DNA of 64,000 bases from Ancylobacter gelatini (GCF_022601675.1 NZ_JAKVIL010000006.1:124001-188000), one strand, 5' to 3'. Shown: positions 1-8,766, numbered from the stretch's first letter. Notes: generated from the sequence alone by a model not told the origin. Numbers and translations are program-made.

Positions 1-220
1 GATCCCGGCCGTCACCTACGGATACGCCTGCACGTTCTCTTTCCTGACCCAGAACCCGGACGCCTTTACGCCGACCGCCATGCTGTCGGCGTCCGGTCAG
101 AACGCCCTGCTGATCGTCCCGTTCTCGATGATCATCGGCGCGTGCTTCGCCTTCGGCTCGGCAAAACTCGCGGCCTTGATCCACGGGCTCACGCCGAAAC
201 CGTCCGTCAGCGTCCGCTGA
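1..220 (+). CDS. C-terminal end of an unidentified membrane protein (partial)
   Basis: An open frame runs from the window edge to a TGA at 218-220 and gives the last 72 residues of a protein. It has a hydrophobic stretch (around ALLIVPFSMIIGACFAFGSA) followed by a short polar tail ending in PKPSVSVR, which looks like a final membrane helix plus cytoplasmic tail. It lies 65 bp upstream of cbtB on the same strand, so it may belong to the cobalt-uptake operon. I do not recognise the family from this fragment, and the start is outside the window. Confidence 0.6.
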   Translation, partial: IPAVTYGYACTFSFLTQNPDAFTPTAMLSASGQNALLIVPFSMIIGACFAFGSAKLAALIHGLTPKPSVSVR

Positions 221-285
221 TCCGTCCGCCGCGGCCAGTTCCCCGCGCGGCATTTCTTCCAACCATCCAACTCGGGAGAGTTCAT

Positions 286-507
286 ATGACCAGCATCGTA
301 CACGCCACCACCGCGCAGAGCTCGGCGCGCGCCGAACCGATCCCGGTGTCGGCGATCCTGCCCTGGGCCGTCTTCGGCGGCCTCATGCTCCTTCTCACCG
401 TCTACTTCGTCGGTGCGGAAGAAGGCGCCACGTCGCTGATGGGTGGTTCCTACGTGCACGAGTTCGTGCATGACGGCCGCCATCTGCTCGGCTTCCCCTG
501 CCACTGA
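286..507 (+). CDS. cbtB: CbtB, small subunit of a cobalt transporter
   Basis: This 73-residue protein has one membrane helix (about residues 22-43). Its C-terminal tail is rich in metal ligands: H58, H62, H66, C72 and H73, in HEFVHDGRHLLGFPCH. That arrangement is the hallmark of the CbtB family, found beside CbtA in predicted B12-linked cobalt uptake systems. The ATG at 286 follows a GGGAG ribosome site at 274-278; an upstream in-frame extension has no such signal and no family similarity. cbtA starts 11 bp downstream. No cobalamin riboswitch is visible in the 65 bp upstream, but one could precede the truncated gene before it. Cobalt specificity is family knowledge, not visible in the sequence. 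Confidence 0.88.
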   Translation: MTSIVHATTAQSSARAEPIPVSAILPWAVFGGLMLLLTVYFVGAEEGATSLMGGSYVHEFVHDGRHLLGFPCH

Positions 508-518
508 CGGAGAGCGAG

Positions 519-1277
519 ATGGTCGGCAACATACTCTTGAGGGGCATGATCGTCGGCGTGGCCGCCGGCCTTCTCGCCTTCTGCTTCGCCAAGGTCTTCG
601 GAGAGCCTTGGGTGGATTATGCCATCGCGTTCGAGGCGCAGGCCAGCCACGCCGCGGACATGATCACCGGCGCGGAAGAGCCGGATATCGTGAGCCGCGC
701 CACGCAGGCCGGGGCCGGTCTCTTCACCGGCCTCGTGGTCTACGGCGCCGCGGTCGGCGGCTTGTTCGCGCTGGCTTTCGCCTTCACGAACGGCAGGCTC
801 GGACGCTTGAGCCCGCGCTCGGTGTCGGCCTTGATCGCGATCCTGGGCTTCGTCGCGATCGTCATCGTCCCGCAGCTGAAATATCCGGCCAACCCTCCGG
901 CCGTCGGCAGCGCCGACACGATCGTGGCGCGTACCGAACTGTTCTTCACCATGATGGTGTTCTCGCTCGTGCTGATGATCGCGTCCGTCATGTTCGCTCG
1001 GCGCCTTGCAGAGCGGATCGGCGGCTGGAACGGGGCGACGGTGGCCGGCCTCGTCTACCTGGCCGTCGTCGCGGTGATGTTCGCGGCTCTGCCGACGATC
1101 GAGGAGATCCCGGCCGCCTTTTCGCCGGCCATGCTCTGGAACTTCCGTATCTCCTCGATCGGCGTGCAGGCGGTTCTCTGGGCCGCGATCGGCCTGCTGT
1201 TCGGCGCCGTTACCGAGGGTGTCTCGCTCAAGCATGTCGCGCCGCGCCGCGCGGCGAGCGCGAGTGCCTTCCGGTGA
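519..1277 (+). CDS. cbtA: CbtA, cobalt transporter membrane subunit
   Basis: The product is a 252-residue protein with about five hydrophobic helices, the usual size and shape of CbtA. It starts with MVGNILLRGMIVGVAAGLLA, typical of the family. An AGAGCGAG site precedes the ATG. It partners CbtB, encoded 11 bp upstream, in the inner membrane as a predicted cobalt permease for cobalamin synthesis. Its stop overlaps the GTG start of the next gene (GTGA at 1274-1277), so the two are probably translationally coupled. Confidence 0.88.
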   Translation: MVGNILLRGMIVGVAAGLLAFCFAKVFGEPWVDYAIAFEAQASHAADMITGAEEPDIVSRATQAGAGLFTGLVVYGAAVGGLFALAFAFTNGRLGRLSPRSVSALIAILGFVAIVIVPQLKYPANPPAVGSADTIVARTELFFTMMVFSLVLMIASVMFARRLAERIGGWNGATVAGLVYLAVVAVMFAALPTIEEIPAAFSPAMLWNFRISSIGVQAVLWAAIGLLFGAVTEGVSLKHVAPRRAASASAFR

Positions 1278-1927
1278 CGAAGGGCACATGCCAGCTGTCG
1301 CGGCTCGGGCGTCTCGCCCGGGTCGCGGCTGTCGTTGCGTCCATGTCCGGCCCGGGCGTGGCGTTGGCGCATTCGGGCGGGGCAGGCAATGGACCACCTG
1401 CCGGCCTGCCGATCCCAGCGATCTCGCATGGCGAGATGGCGCTGGTCGACGAACGGCTCGACGAGATCGTCGCTCTGGCGAAACGTCAGGCCGCCAGCGA
1501 CGGCTCGATGCGGCGGCTTTACAATCACTATGGCGTCCAGTTCGCCTATTGCTTCTGGGGCCTCGCGCCCGGAGGTGTCACGCGCGAGGACAGCCCGTTC
1601 AATGCCTGTGCCCATGCCTATCTGGCGACCGCGAAGCAACTCCTCGTGGTCATGAGCCGCGAACCCGCGAGCTCAACCGCGGCGGCGGCGATCCTTGAGC
1701 GGCTGGAAGCGCGCAAGCGCGTGACGCCGGAAGCGGGTGAAATATGCTCGTCGAGTGGGGAGACCTTCGACACGGCGTCCCTCGTGCGGCCGCAATTGGC
1801 CGAGGTCGTCCGCGATCCCGCATGTGCCTTCATCGCCCTGGGATCGGTGCTGGTCGTGGCCAGCGGCGGCCTCGCTGCCAGTTCGATGCGGCGGCCTGCG
1901 CGCAAGCCCGGTTCATCGTCCGCCTGA
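1274..1927 (+). CDS. Predicted secreted protein of the cobalt cassette, function unknown
   Basis: The product has 217 residues and starts with GTG in a 4-base overlap with cbtA. The N-terminus is basic, then hydrophobic (LARVAAVVASMSGPGVALA), and looks like a signal peptide, so export is likely. The middle has scattered cysteines and YNHYGVQFAYCFWGLAPGGV. Near the C-terminus there is a hydrophobic stretch (about residues 184-202) and a basic tail, so the mature protein may be anchored. I do not recognise a named domain. The tight coupling to cbtA argues for a role in metal handling, but this rests on context only. Confidence 0.7.
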   Translation: MTKGTCQLSRLGRLARVAAVVASMSGPGVALAHSGGAGNGPPAGLPIPAISHGEMALVDERLDEIVALAKRQAASDGSMRRLYNHYGVQFAYCFWGLAPGGVTREDSPFNACAHAYLATAKQLLVVMSREPASSTAAAAILERLEARKRVTPEAGEICSSSGETFDTASLVRPQLAEVVRDPACAFIALGSVLVVASGGLAASSMRRPARKPGSSSA

Positions 1928-1948
1928 CCGCCTCGCCGGAAACGTTCG

Positions 1949-2509
1949 ATGACTCATCGACTGCTCATGATCTGCGCTTACCGGCCCAAGCGTCCCGTCT
2001 TTCCGGGCGGTGGCACCCCGGACACCATCGAGGACGGCGCGGTGTCGCCGATCCCAAGGTCGGCTCTCAGGGGCGACCGATTTTGGTGCGGACCTGATCC
2101 GATCACGCTCCGGAGCGCCACGGCGCTCGGCCTCGACATCGAGGTTCAGCCCGAACTGGCGGAGATCGATTTCGGGTCGTGGCGTGGGCGCACGCCCGAG
2201 GATGTCGCGCAATCGGATCCGGATGGCTTGCGAGCCTGGACAGCCGAGCCCTCCGCAACGCCCCATGGAGGGGAGTCCGTTGAAGCTCTCCTTGAGCGCG
2301 TCGGCACCTGGCTTGCGGGATGCACGACACTTTCTGGGCGAACCATCGCCGTCGCGCCGGGCTCGGTCATCAAGGCGTGCATGCTCCACGCGCTTGGGGC
2401 CCCAGCCGACTGCTACCGGCGTATCGATATCGAGCCGATGAGCTCGGTGACGCTGGTCAGCGACGGACGCCGCTGGATCGTGCGGCTTCCTACGGGCGCG
2501 GGGATGTGA
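1949..2509 (+). CDS. Histidine-phosphatase-fold protein with lost catalytic residues (CobC-like)
   Basis: The product has 186 residues and overall resembles histidine-phosphatase proteins seen beside cbtAB. It keeps the acidic E-x-D-F-G-x-W-x-G segment (residues 72-80), the PHGGES segment (106-111) and the final GRTIAVAPGSVIKA block. The N-terminal RHG triad is replaced: the strand reads LLMICAYRP (5-13), so the phosphorylated histidine is absent. The second histidine, normally in a THG/THA motif, is proline 137 (AVAPGS). Phosphatase activity is therefore unlikely by the known mechanism. The gene starts 21 bp after the previous stop and probably closes the operon. A binding or regulatory role linked to cobalt or B12 is inference. 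Confidence 0.75.
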   Translation: MTHRLLMICAYRPKRPVFPGGGTPDTIEDGAVSPIPRSALRGDRFWCGPDPITLRSATALGLDIEVQPELAEIDFGSWRGRTPEDVAQSDPDGLRAWTAEPSATPHGGESVEALLERVGTWLAGCTTLSGRTIAVAPGSVIKACMLHALGAPADCYRRIDIEPMSSVTLVSDGRRWIVRLPTGAGM

Positions 2510-2646
2510 GGCGCAAGGGGATGACGGTCAGGCGGGGAGCGCCTCGTCGGGTCGATCATGATACGTTTCTGGTTGGGTCCTTCGCCTGCGCCGCGGTCAA
2601 CAGATCCGAGTCTCGTGATCGCCCGATGCGCTCGCAACGCCTGCCT

Positions 2647-4575
2647 TCAGCGCAATGCCCTCAGCGCATTCAGGATGACCATGGCGTCGATGACCTCCTG
2701 CAACAGCGCGCCCTGGACCGGCGGCAGGTAGCCGAACGCTGCCACGACCATCGCCCCGACCGACAGGCCGAGCCCCGCCAGCACGCTCTGCAGCGCGATC
2801 CGGCGGGTGCGGCGCGCGGTCTCGATGGCGCGGGCCAGCGGGCGCAGTTCGTCGACCAGCAACACGACGCCGGCCGCTTCCGAGGATGCCGCCGCGCCGC
2901 GCGCGCCCATCGCCACGCCGACATCGGCGGCCGCCAGCGCGGGGGCGTCGTTCACCCCGTCGCCGACCATCATCACCGGCTGACGCGCCGCCTCGCTCCG
3001 CACCGCCGCCACCTTGCCTTCCGGAGTCAGGTCGCCCAACACCTCGTCGACGCCGAGCGTCTGACCGACCTCGCGGGCGATCTCGCCGACATCGCCGCTC
3101 GCGAGCACGATGCGCGTGACGCCCGAGTGGCGCAGCGCGTCGAGCGTGGCTGCGGCGTCGGCCCTGAGCGGATCGCGCAGGCGGATGATGCCGGCGAGCC
3201 GGCCGTCCACGGCCACATGCACCGCCATGGTGCCGGCGGGCACGGTTGAAAGGGAGGCGCCGGCTTGGGTGGCTACGCAGCGCTCGCGCACATATCCATC
3301 GCCGCCCAGAGCAACCCGCCGAGAGCCGATCCGTCCCTCAACGCCCTTGCCCGGGCGCTCGGCGATGTCGACCGGGCGCGTCAGCGTCAACCCCGCCTGC
3401 GCGGCGGCACGTATCAGCGCGCTCGCCACGACATGGGACGATGCCTGATCGAGGCTGGCCGCGAGCTGGAGGATGTCCGCCTCGCGAAAGCCGGCCTCGA
3501 CGTCGATTCCGGTGATCTCCGGGCGGCCCCGCGTCAGTGTGCCGGTCTTGTCGAGAATGGCGGTGCGGATGCGGGCCAGTGCTTCCAGCGCGGCGCCGTC
3601 CTTGACCAGCGCGCCGGAACGGGCCGAGCGCGACATGCCGGAAATGATCGCCACCGGCACGGCGAGAATGAGCGGGCAGGGTGTCGCCACCACCAGCACC
3701 GCCAGCGCGCGGATCGGGTCGGCGCTCAGCCCCCAGGCGAGTGCGGCCAGAGCAAGGGTGAGCACGAGGAAACCGACGGCGTAGCGGTCGGCCAGCCGGG
3801 CCATCGGTGCCTTGCTGGCTTGCGCGGCTTCGACCAGCCGGACGATACCGGCATAGGTGCTCTCCGCTGCCGGCCGGCTGGCAATCATCTCGAACGGTGC
3901 CGCTACCAAGGTGGCGCCGCTCAACGCCTCGCTGCCGGTATCGAGCCGCACCGGCAGCGATTCTCCGGTCAGGGCCGACATGTCGAGCACGGCGATGCCC
4001 TCGACGATATGTCCGTCGACCGGGAGCACTTCGCCCTGCCGGATCAGCAGCCGGTCGCCCGGCTGAACGGCGGCGATCGGCGTCTCGCGCAGCTCGCCAT
4101 CGCGATAAACCATGGCACTGAAGGCGACGCGGCCCAGCAGCGCGGTCATTTCCCGCCGCGCACGGCCTTCCGCGAAGCTCTCCAGCAACTGCCCGCCGGC
4201 ATACATCAGCGCGACGACATTGCCGGCCAGCGGCTCGCCGAAGGCCAGCGCGGCGGACATGGACAGCGCCGCCACGATGTCGAGCCCGACATCGCCCCGG
4301 CGCAGCGCGACGGCGATCTGGACGAACAGGGCGAGCAGCACCGGCACCGTCGCCAGCGCCCAGGCGAGGTGCGCCGCTTCCGCGCCGACCTGCCAGATCA
4401 GCGCGCCGCCGGCGCCCAGACCGGCGGCGGCGACCGCCACCAGCAGCCGGGGCGCGAGGCGGCGATACGCAGCGCGGAAACCCGACGCTGGCGTCGGAGG
4501 CATGGGCGGCGACGACATGGGGCGCGACGACATGGGAACCGGCTCACCCCGGGATGGCGAGCGGGCGATCGCCAT
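2647..4575 (-). CDS. P1B-type heavy-metal-translocating ATPase without an N-terminal metal-binding domain
   Basis: The product has 642 residues. Visible motifs in order are the actuator TGES (203-206), the membrane metal motif TPCP (298-301), the phosphorylation site DKTGTLT (Asp342), the P1B-specific histidine in SSHVVA (His381), and GDGVND (538-543). There is no N-terminal CxxC domain. The TPC motif differs from the CPC of copper pumps and CPC/CPH variants, so the metal cannot be named from sequence. Start choice is uncertain: ATG 4575 has a poor ribosome site, while ATG 4533 (Met15) lies just after the stop of a possible leader peptide. The gene faces away from the MFS gene across a 195-bp gap. 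Confidence 0.9.
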   Translation of the reverse strand: MAIARSPSRGEPVPMSSRPMSSPPMPPTPASGFRAAYRRLAPRLLVAVAAAGLGAGGALIWQVGAEAAHLAWALATVPVLLALFVQIAVALRRGDVGLDIVAALSMSAALAFGEPLAGNVVALMYAGGQLLESFAEGRARREMTALLGRVAFSAMVYRDGELRETPIAAVQPGDRLLIRQGEVLPVDGHIVEGIAVLDMSALTGESLPVRLDTGSEALSGATLVAAPFEMIASRPAAESTYAGIVRLVEAAQASKAPMARLADRYAVGFLVLTLALAALAWGLSADPIRALAVLVVATPCPLILAVPVAIISGMSRSARSGALVKDGAALEALARIRTAILDKTGTLTRGRPEITGIDVEAGFREADILQLAASLDQASSHVVASALIRAAAQAGLTLTRPVDIAERPGKGVEGRIGSRRVALGGDGYVRERCVATQAGASLSTVPAGTMAVHVAVDGRLAGIIRLRDPLRADAAATLDALRHSGVTRIVLASGDVGEIAREVGQTLGVDEVLGDLTPEGKVAAVRSEAARQPVMMVGDGVNDAPALAAADVGVAMGARGAAASSEAAGVVLLVDELRPLARAIETARRTRRIALQSVLAGLGLSVGAMVVAAFGYLPPVQGALLQEVIDAMVILNALRALR

Positions 4576-4627
4576 GGTCCGCGGGTGGGTGCGGACCGCT
4601 GGCGCGCAGGCGGGCGAAATGGGTCAT
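4544..4627 (-). CDS. Possible 27-residue leader peptide ahead of the metal ATPase
   Basis: A short frame starts at an ATG (4627) with a GGGAG site seven bases upstream. It begins MTHFARLRAS, contains three histidines and several prolines, and stops at 4544-4546, ten bases before ATG 4533 inside the annotated ATPase frame. The ribosome site is better than those at either ATPase start. This could be a translated leader that couples or attenuates ATPase expression, or a chance frame. No homology is claimed. Confidence 0.3.
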   Translation of the reverse strand: MTHFARLRASGPHPPADHGDRPLAIPG

Positions 4628-4770
4628 GGCGGCTCCCGTGCTTCACATTAGAATCTTTTCAAGCTGATTGGCTATGACCTCCTCGCAGGCCTCATCGTGC
4701 CGGCACCACCTCTTGAGCGTGGCGGAGCTGGCGAAATCGACCTATTGAGGACATCCCGATTGCATTCATA

Positions 4771-6105
4771 ATGACGCCGTTCGCTCCTGGACCGGCGCCG
4801 CAGACTGCGCGCGGCAGATTTTCGCGCGCCTCGACAGGACCCGCCGTGGACGACCGACCCGCCAGCCGCATCGATGCCGCGCCAGCCCGCAAGAGCATCT
4901 CGCTCTATGGCGTTCTTGCCGAAACCGTCGTCGTGCAGGCGCTCGGCACCATGTCGGTCCTCATCATACCGGCGCTGGCGCCGGCAGTGGCGGCGACGCT
5001 CGGCGTCTCATCGGTGTTCATCGGCTATCAGATCACGGTGATCTATCTGGCGGCGATGGGGGCCTCGCTGATCGCCGGCGCGCTGGTCGCCAGACATGGC
5101 GGCTGCCGAATCGGGCAGCTGGCGATGCTGATGGACGTGATCGGCTGCCTGCTGGCGAGCGTGCCGAACCTGTTCTCCATGCTTGTTGGGTCGATCATCA
5201 TCGGCGCCTCCTACGGCATGATCATTCCGTCCTCCTCAGAACTCCTGATCCGCCACGCGCCGCCGCACCGACGCAGCCTGATCTTCTCGATCAAGCAGGC
5301 CGGCGTGCCGGTCGGCGGCATGGCGGTGGGCATTATCGGGCCGCTGATCGCGGTGCGCTTCGGCTGGAGTGCCGCGCTGTGGAGCGTGGCCGCGGCCTGC
5401 CTGATGGTGATGCTGTATTCCCAACGGGGCCGGCGCGAACTCGACCGGCCGGAGGAACGCCAGTGGGTGCCCATGGTGATGCCCTGGGCCTCGCTGCGGC
5501 TGGTGTTCGGCAACCCGCCGCTGCGCTGGCTGGCCTTCGCCACCTTCTGCTTCTCGGCGGTCCAGCTTTCTGTGGTGGCGTTCCTGGTCGCCATGCTGGT
5601 GGAGGAAAAGGGCGTGAGCCTTGCCACCGCCGGCCTCGTGCTGGCCGGTGTCCAGCTCTGCGGCGCATTCGGCCGCGTGCTGTGGGGCTGGGTGGCGGAC
5701 GCCACGGGGCGCGGGCTCTCGGTGCTGGTCGGGCTGGCTCTGGCGATGGTCGCGGCTTCCCTGCTGGTGGCCGTTGCCGGCGACGCGCTGCCGCTGGCCG
5801 TGCTGGTCGGGCTGTTCCTCCTGCTCGGCCTCACGGCCAATTCGTGGAACGGGGTCTATCTGTCCGAGGTCGCCCGGCTGAGCCCGGCGCAGGCGGTCGG
5901 CACCATCACCGGCGCGGCGATGTTCTTCACCTTTACCGGCGTGGTGGTCGGGCCGAGCCTGTTCTCGCAGTTCCACACGCTGTTTGGCAGCTATCAGGGC
6001 ACGTATGTCGTGATCGCGGCCTTCGCGGCGGTGGCGACCGTTCTGCTGATGCTGGTGCAGCGGCTGGTCGCCGCCCGCCTCGCGCGCGGAAAGCGCGTGG
6101 GATAG
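4771..6105 (+). CDS. MFS permease (12 helices)
   Basis: The product has up to 444 residues with about twelve hydrophobic helices in two halves, a charged central loop (QRGRRELDRPEERQW) and typical MFS turn sequences such as GALVARHGGCRIG after helix 2 and GWVADATGRG after helix 8. The shape fits a major facilitator, possibly of the CynX/NimT-like group; substrate is unknown. The ATG at 4771 has no close ribosome site. A GTG at 4846, preceded by AGGA with good spacing and removing a disordered N-terminus, is a credible alternative start. It is divergent from the metal ATPase and converges with the dehydrogenase at 6110. Confidence 0.85.
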   Translation: MTPFAPGPAPQTARGRFSRASTGPAVDDRPASRIDAAPARKSISLYGVLAETVVVQALGTMSVLIIPALAPAVAATLGVSSVFIGYQITVIYLAAMGASLIAGALVARHGGCRIGQLAMLMDVIGCLLASVPNLFSMLVGSIIIGASYGMIIPSSSELLIRHAPPHRRSLIFSIKQAGVPVGGMAVGIIGPLIAVRFGWSAALWSVAAACLMVMLYSQRGRRELDRPEERQWVPMVMPWASLRLVFGNPPLRWLAFATFCFSAVQLSVVAFLVAMLVEEKGVSLATAGLVLAGVQLCGAFGRVLWGWVADATGRGLSVLVGLALAMVAASLLVAVAGDALPLAVLVGLFLLLGLTANSWNGVYLSEVARLSPAQAVGTITGAAMFFTFTGVVVGPSLFSQFHTLFGSYQGTYVVIAAFAAVATVLLMLVQRLVAARLARGKRVG

Positions 6106-6109
6106 CGGT

Positions 6110-7111
6110 TCAGGCCGGCGCGACGAGGTTGCGGGGCTGTCCGGCCATGAAGGCCTCGACATTGGCGATCACCCCATCGGCCAGCGCCTGTATCGCCTCG
6201 CGGCTCGCCCAGGCGACGTGGGGCGTGATGATGACGTTGGGACGCCCGGCGATCGCCATCAGCGGATGGTGCGCGGGCATCGGCTCCGCGCTCGCCACGT
6301 CAAGGCCGACGCCCGATATCCGGCCGCTTTCCACCGCCTCGATCAGCGCCGCCTCGTCGATCAGCCCGCCGCGTGCGGTGTTGATGAGCAGCGGCCGGCG
6401 CGCCATGAGCGCGAATTCCGCGCGCCCGATCAAACCCTGGGTCTCGGGCGTTAGCGGGCAGTGCAGGCTGATGATATCTGACCGCGCCAGCACCTCCGCG
6501 AAGGGTGTGCGCCCCTCGCCGGATGCGGCATCCTCCAGCGCCGCCACGCCCTTGCGGCCGGCATGCAGCACCTTCATGCCGAACGCGCCGGCCAGCGCCG
6601 CCACCGCGCCGCCAAGCTCGCCCCGGCCGATGAGCCCGAGCGTGCTGCCGGCGAGATCGCGGATCGGATAATCGACGAAGCAGAACTGCGTCGCCTCGCT
6701 CCAGCGCCCGCGCGCCACCGCCTGGGCATAGGCGCCGATATTGCGCTGCAGGGCCAGCATCAGCGCGAAGGTGTGTTCCGGCACGGCGTGCGTGGCGTAG
6801 CCGCGGACATTGGAGACGAGAATTCCGCGCGCCGCGCAGGCGCGCAGGTCCACATGGTCCGTGCCGGTGGCCGCGACCGCGACCATGCGCAGCTTCGGCA
6901 ACTGCGCGAGGGTGGCGGCACTGAGCGCCACCTTGCTGACCAGCAGGATCGTCGCCTCGCGCGCGCGCTCGACGATCTCGCCGGGCGCGGTGTCGTCATA
7001 TGTTCGCCAGTCGCAATCGAGGCGGGGCCGGCGCAGGGTCGCCCCGTCCGGCAGCGCGCCCGTGTCCAGCATGACGACGTGATGGCGGGGCGGCGCGGTG
7101 CCGTTGGACAT
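6110..7111 (-). CDS. D-2-hydroxyacid dehydrogenase (glycerate dehydrogenase / hydroxypyruvate reductase-like)
   Basis: The product has 333 residues and the two-domain D-isomer-specific dehydrogenase plan. The NAD-binding loop is GLIGRGELGG (159-168). The catalytic set is present: Arg247 (NTARGG), Glu276 (ASAEPMP) and His298 (ITPHVAW). These enzymes reduce 2-keto acids such as hydroxypyruvate or glyoxylate with NAD(P)H in the cytoplasm. The ATG at 7111 has a GGAGAG site. The stop is five bases from that of the convergent MFS gene. It lies 41 bp downstream of the CoA-transferase on the same strand and may be cotranscribed with it. The exact substrate is not determined. Confidence 0.88.
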   Translation of the reverse strand: MSNGTAPPRHHVVMLDTGALPDGATLRRPRLDCDWRTYDDTAPGEIVERAREATILLVSKVALSAATLAQLPKLRMVAVAATGTDHVDLRACAARGILVSNVRGYATHAVPEHTFALMLALQRNIGAYAQAVARGRWSEATQFCFVDYPIRDLAGSTLGLIGRGELGGAVAALAGAFGMKVLHAGRKGVAALEDAASGEGRTPFAEVLARSDIISLHCPLTPETQGLIGRAEFALMARRPLLINTARGGLIDEAALIEAVESGRISGVGLDVASAEPMPAHHPLMAIAGRPNVIITPHVAWASREAIQALADGVIANVEAFMAGQPRNLVAPA

Positions 7112-7152
7112 GAGCGAGGCTCTCCGTTGGGGCGGGCCGCCGGCCGGAAGGC

Positions 7153-8655
7153 TCAGCGGCGCATCGAGCCGGTTTCGCGCAGGGCGGCGTGCCAGCTCAA
7201 GGCTTCCTCGATGATATGCGGCGTCTGCCCGCCGCGGGCCAGCGCGCGCTCGACATAATCAGTGAGCATGTCGCGATAATCCGGGTGCGCACAGTTCGCG
7301 ATGACGAGGCGGGCGCGCTCGCGCGGGGCAAGGCCGCGCAGGTCGGCCAGGCCCTGCTCGGTCACCACGATGTCAACGTCGTGCTCGGTGTGGTCGACAT
7401 GGGAGACCATCGGCACCACGCTGGAAATCGCGCCGCCCTTGGCGACCGACTTGGTGACGAACACCGAGAGATAGGCGTTGCGCGCGAAGTCGCCGGAGCC
7501 GCCAATGCCGTTCATCATGTGGGTGCCCCCGACATGGGTGGAGTTGATATTGCCGTAGAGGTCGAACTCCAGCGCGGTGTTGACCGCGATGATGCCGAGG
7601 CGGCGTATGATTTCCGGGTGGTTGGAAATCTCCTGCGGGCGCAGAACCAGCTTCGGCTTGTAGCGGGCGAAGTCCGGCAGCACGGCCTGATATTTGGCCT
7701 GCGACAGGGTGATCGAGGAGCCGGAGGCGAAGTCGAGCTTGCCGGCGTCGAACAGGTCGAAGGTCGAATCCTGCAACACCTCGGAATACATGGTGAGGCT
7801 GTGAAACGGGCTATCGATCAGCCCGTGCATCACCGCATTCGCGATCGTGCCGATGCCGGCCTGCAGCGGCTGAAGCGTGTCGGTCAGCCGGCCCACGGCT
7901 ACCTCGTGCTTCAGCAGTTCGGTGAGGTGGCCGGCGATGGCGGCGGTCTCCGGGTCCGGCGGCAGCACGGTGGAGGAGGAATCCAGCTTGGTCGTGATCA
8001 CGATCGCCGCGATCTTCGCCGGGTCGATCGGGATGAAGGGCAGGCCGATCCGGTTCTCCGGCGCGACGATGGGAATCGGGTGGCGCACCGGGCGCTGGGT
8101 CGGGATGTAGATGTCGTGCAGCCCCTCCAGAAGGGTCGGCTGCGACAGGTTGATCTCGACGATCACCTTGGGCGCGAGGATGGCGAAGCTCGCCGAATTG
8201 CCGACCGAGGTGGTGGGGATGATGCCGCCCTGCTCGGTGATGGCCACCGCCTCGATCACCGCGATGTCGACCGGCCCGATCTGCCGGGTGCGGAGCTGTT
8301 CGACGGTCTCGGAAAGATGCTGGTCGATGAACATCACCTCGCCGGCATTGATGGCGCGGCGCAGGGCGGGATCGGACTGGAACGGGATGCGGCGCGACAG
8401 GAGGTGCGCCTCGGCCATCTGCTTGTCGAGGTCGTTGCCGAGCGAGGCGCCGGTGATCAGCGTGATCTTGAGCGGCTCGGTCCGGGCGCGCTGGACCAGC
8501 GCCATCGGCACCGCCTTGGCCTCACCCGCGCGGGTGAAGCCGCTCATGCCGACGGTCATGCCGTCCTGGATCAAGCTTGCGGCCGCCTCCGCGCTGACCA
8601 CTTTGTCCCACAGCGACGGCTGGCGGATACGCTGGCGATAGGTGTCGCTGGTCAT
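7153..8655 (-). CDS. Acetyl-CoA hydrolase/transferase family protein, probably succinyl-CoA:acetate CoA-transferase
   Basis: The product has 500 residues, the usual length of the Cat1/AarC/Ach1 family of class I CoA-transferases, which move CoA between succinyl-CoA and acetate or related acids. The segment MYSEVLQD holds Glu292, matching the family's CoA-accepting glutamate. The C-terminal signature NTALEFDLYGNINSTHVGG and the glycine-rich GIGGSGDFARNAYLS are also present. ATG 8655 is preceded by GAGGAGCG. A perfect 17-bp palindrome lies 80 bp upstream, between this gene and hxlR, and may be the operator. A role in acetate or acyl-CoA balance is family knowledge. Confidence 0.9.
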   Translation of the reverse strand: MTSDTYRQRIRQPSLWDKVVSAEAAASLIQDGMTVGMSGFTRAGEAKAVPMALVQRARTEPLKITLITGASLGNDLDKQMAEAHLLSRRIPFQSDPALRRAINAGEVMFIDQHLSETVEQLRTRQIGPVDIAVIEAVAITEQGGIIPTTSVGNSASFAILAPKVIVEINLSQPTLLEGLHDIYIPTQRPVRHPIPIVAPENRIGLPFIPIDPAKIAAIVITTKLDSSSTVLPPDPETAAIAGHLTELLKHEVAVGRLTDTLQPLQAGIGTIANAVMHGLIDSPFHSLTMYSEVLQDSTFDLFDAGKLDFASGSSITLSQAKYQAVLPDFARYKPKLVLRPQEISNHPEIIRRLGIIAVNTALEFDLYGNINSTHVGGTHMMNGIGGSGDFARNAYLSVFVTKSVAKGGAISSVVPMVSHVDHTEHDVDIVVTEQGLADLRGLAPRERARLVIANCAHPDYRDMLTDYVERALARGGQTPHIIEEALSWHAALRETGSMRR

Positions 8656-8734
8656 GGGGCGCTCCTCAACGGCATCAAGGCTTTTGAGGAGGCACTAGAC
8701 CGTGTCGCGAGGCATCGCGATGCGACTTTCGGGG

Positions 8735-8751
8735 ATAGGTAACTTACCTAT
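8735..8751. promoter_or_regulatory. Perfect 17-bp palindrome, candidate operator
   Basis: The sequence ATAGGTAACTTACCTAT has two exact 8-bp arms around one central base. It sits in the 111-bp gap between the HxlR-type regulator and the CoA-transferase, about 80 bp before the latter's start. HxlR proteins bind as dimers to short palindromes, so autogenous or local control is plausible. A second, GC-rich palindrome (GCATCGCGATGC, 8712-8723) lies beside it. The link to the HxlR protein is inference. Confidence 0.5.
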
Positions 8752-8766
8752 GACGGCGATGCATAG

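Noticed and set aside
443..1927. Single 494-codon protein covering the cbtA region
   Set aside because: The first two thirds are a shifted-frame shadow of cbtA; only the part from GTG 1274 has a signal peptide and normal composition.
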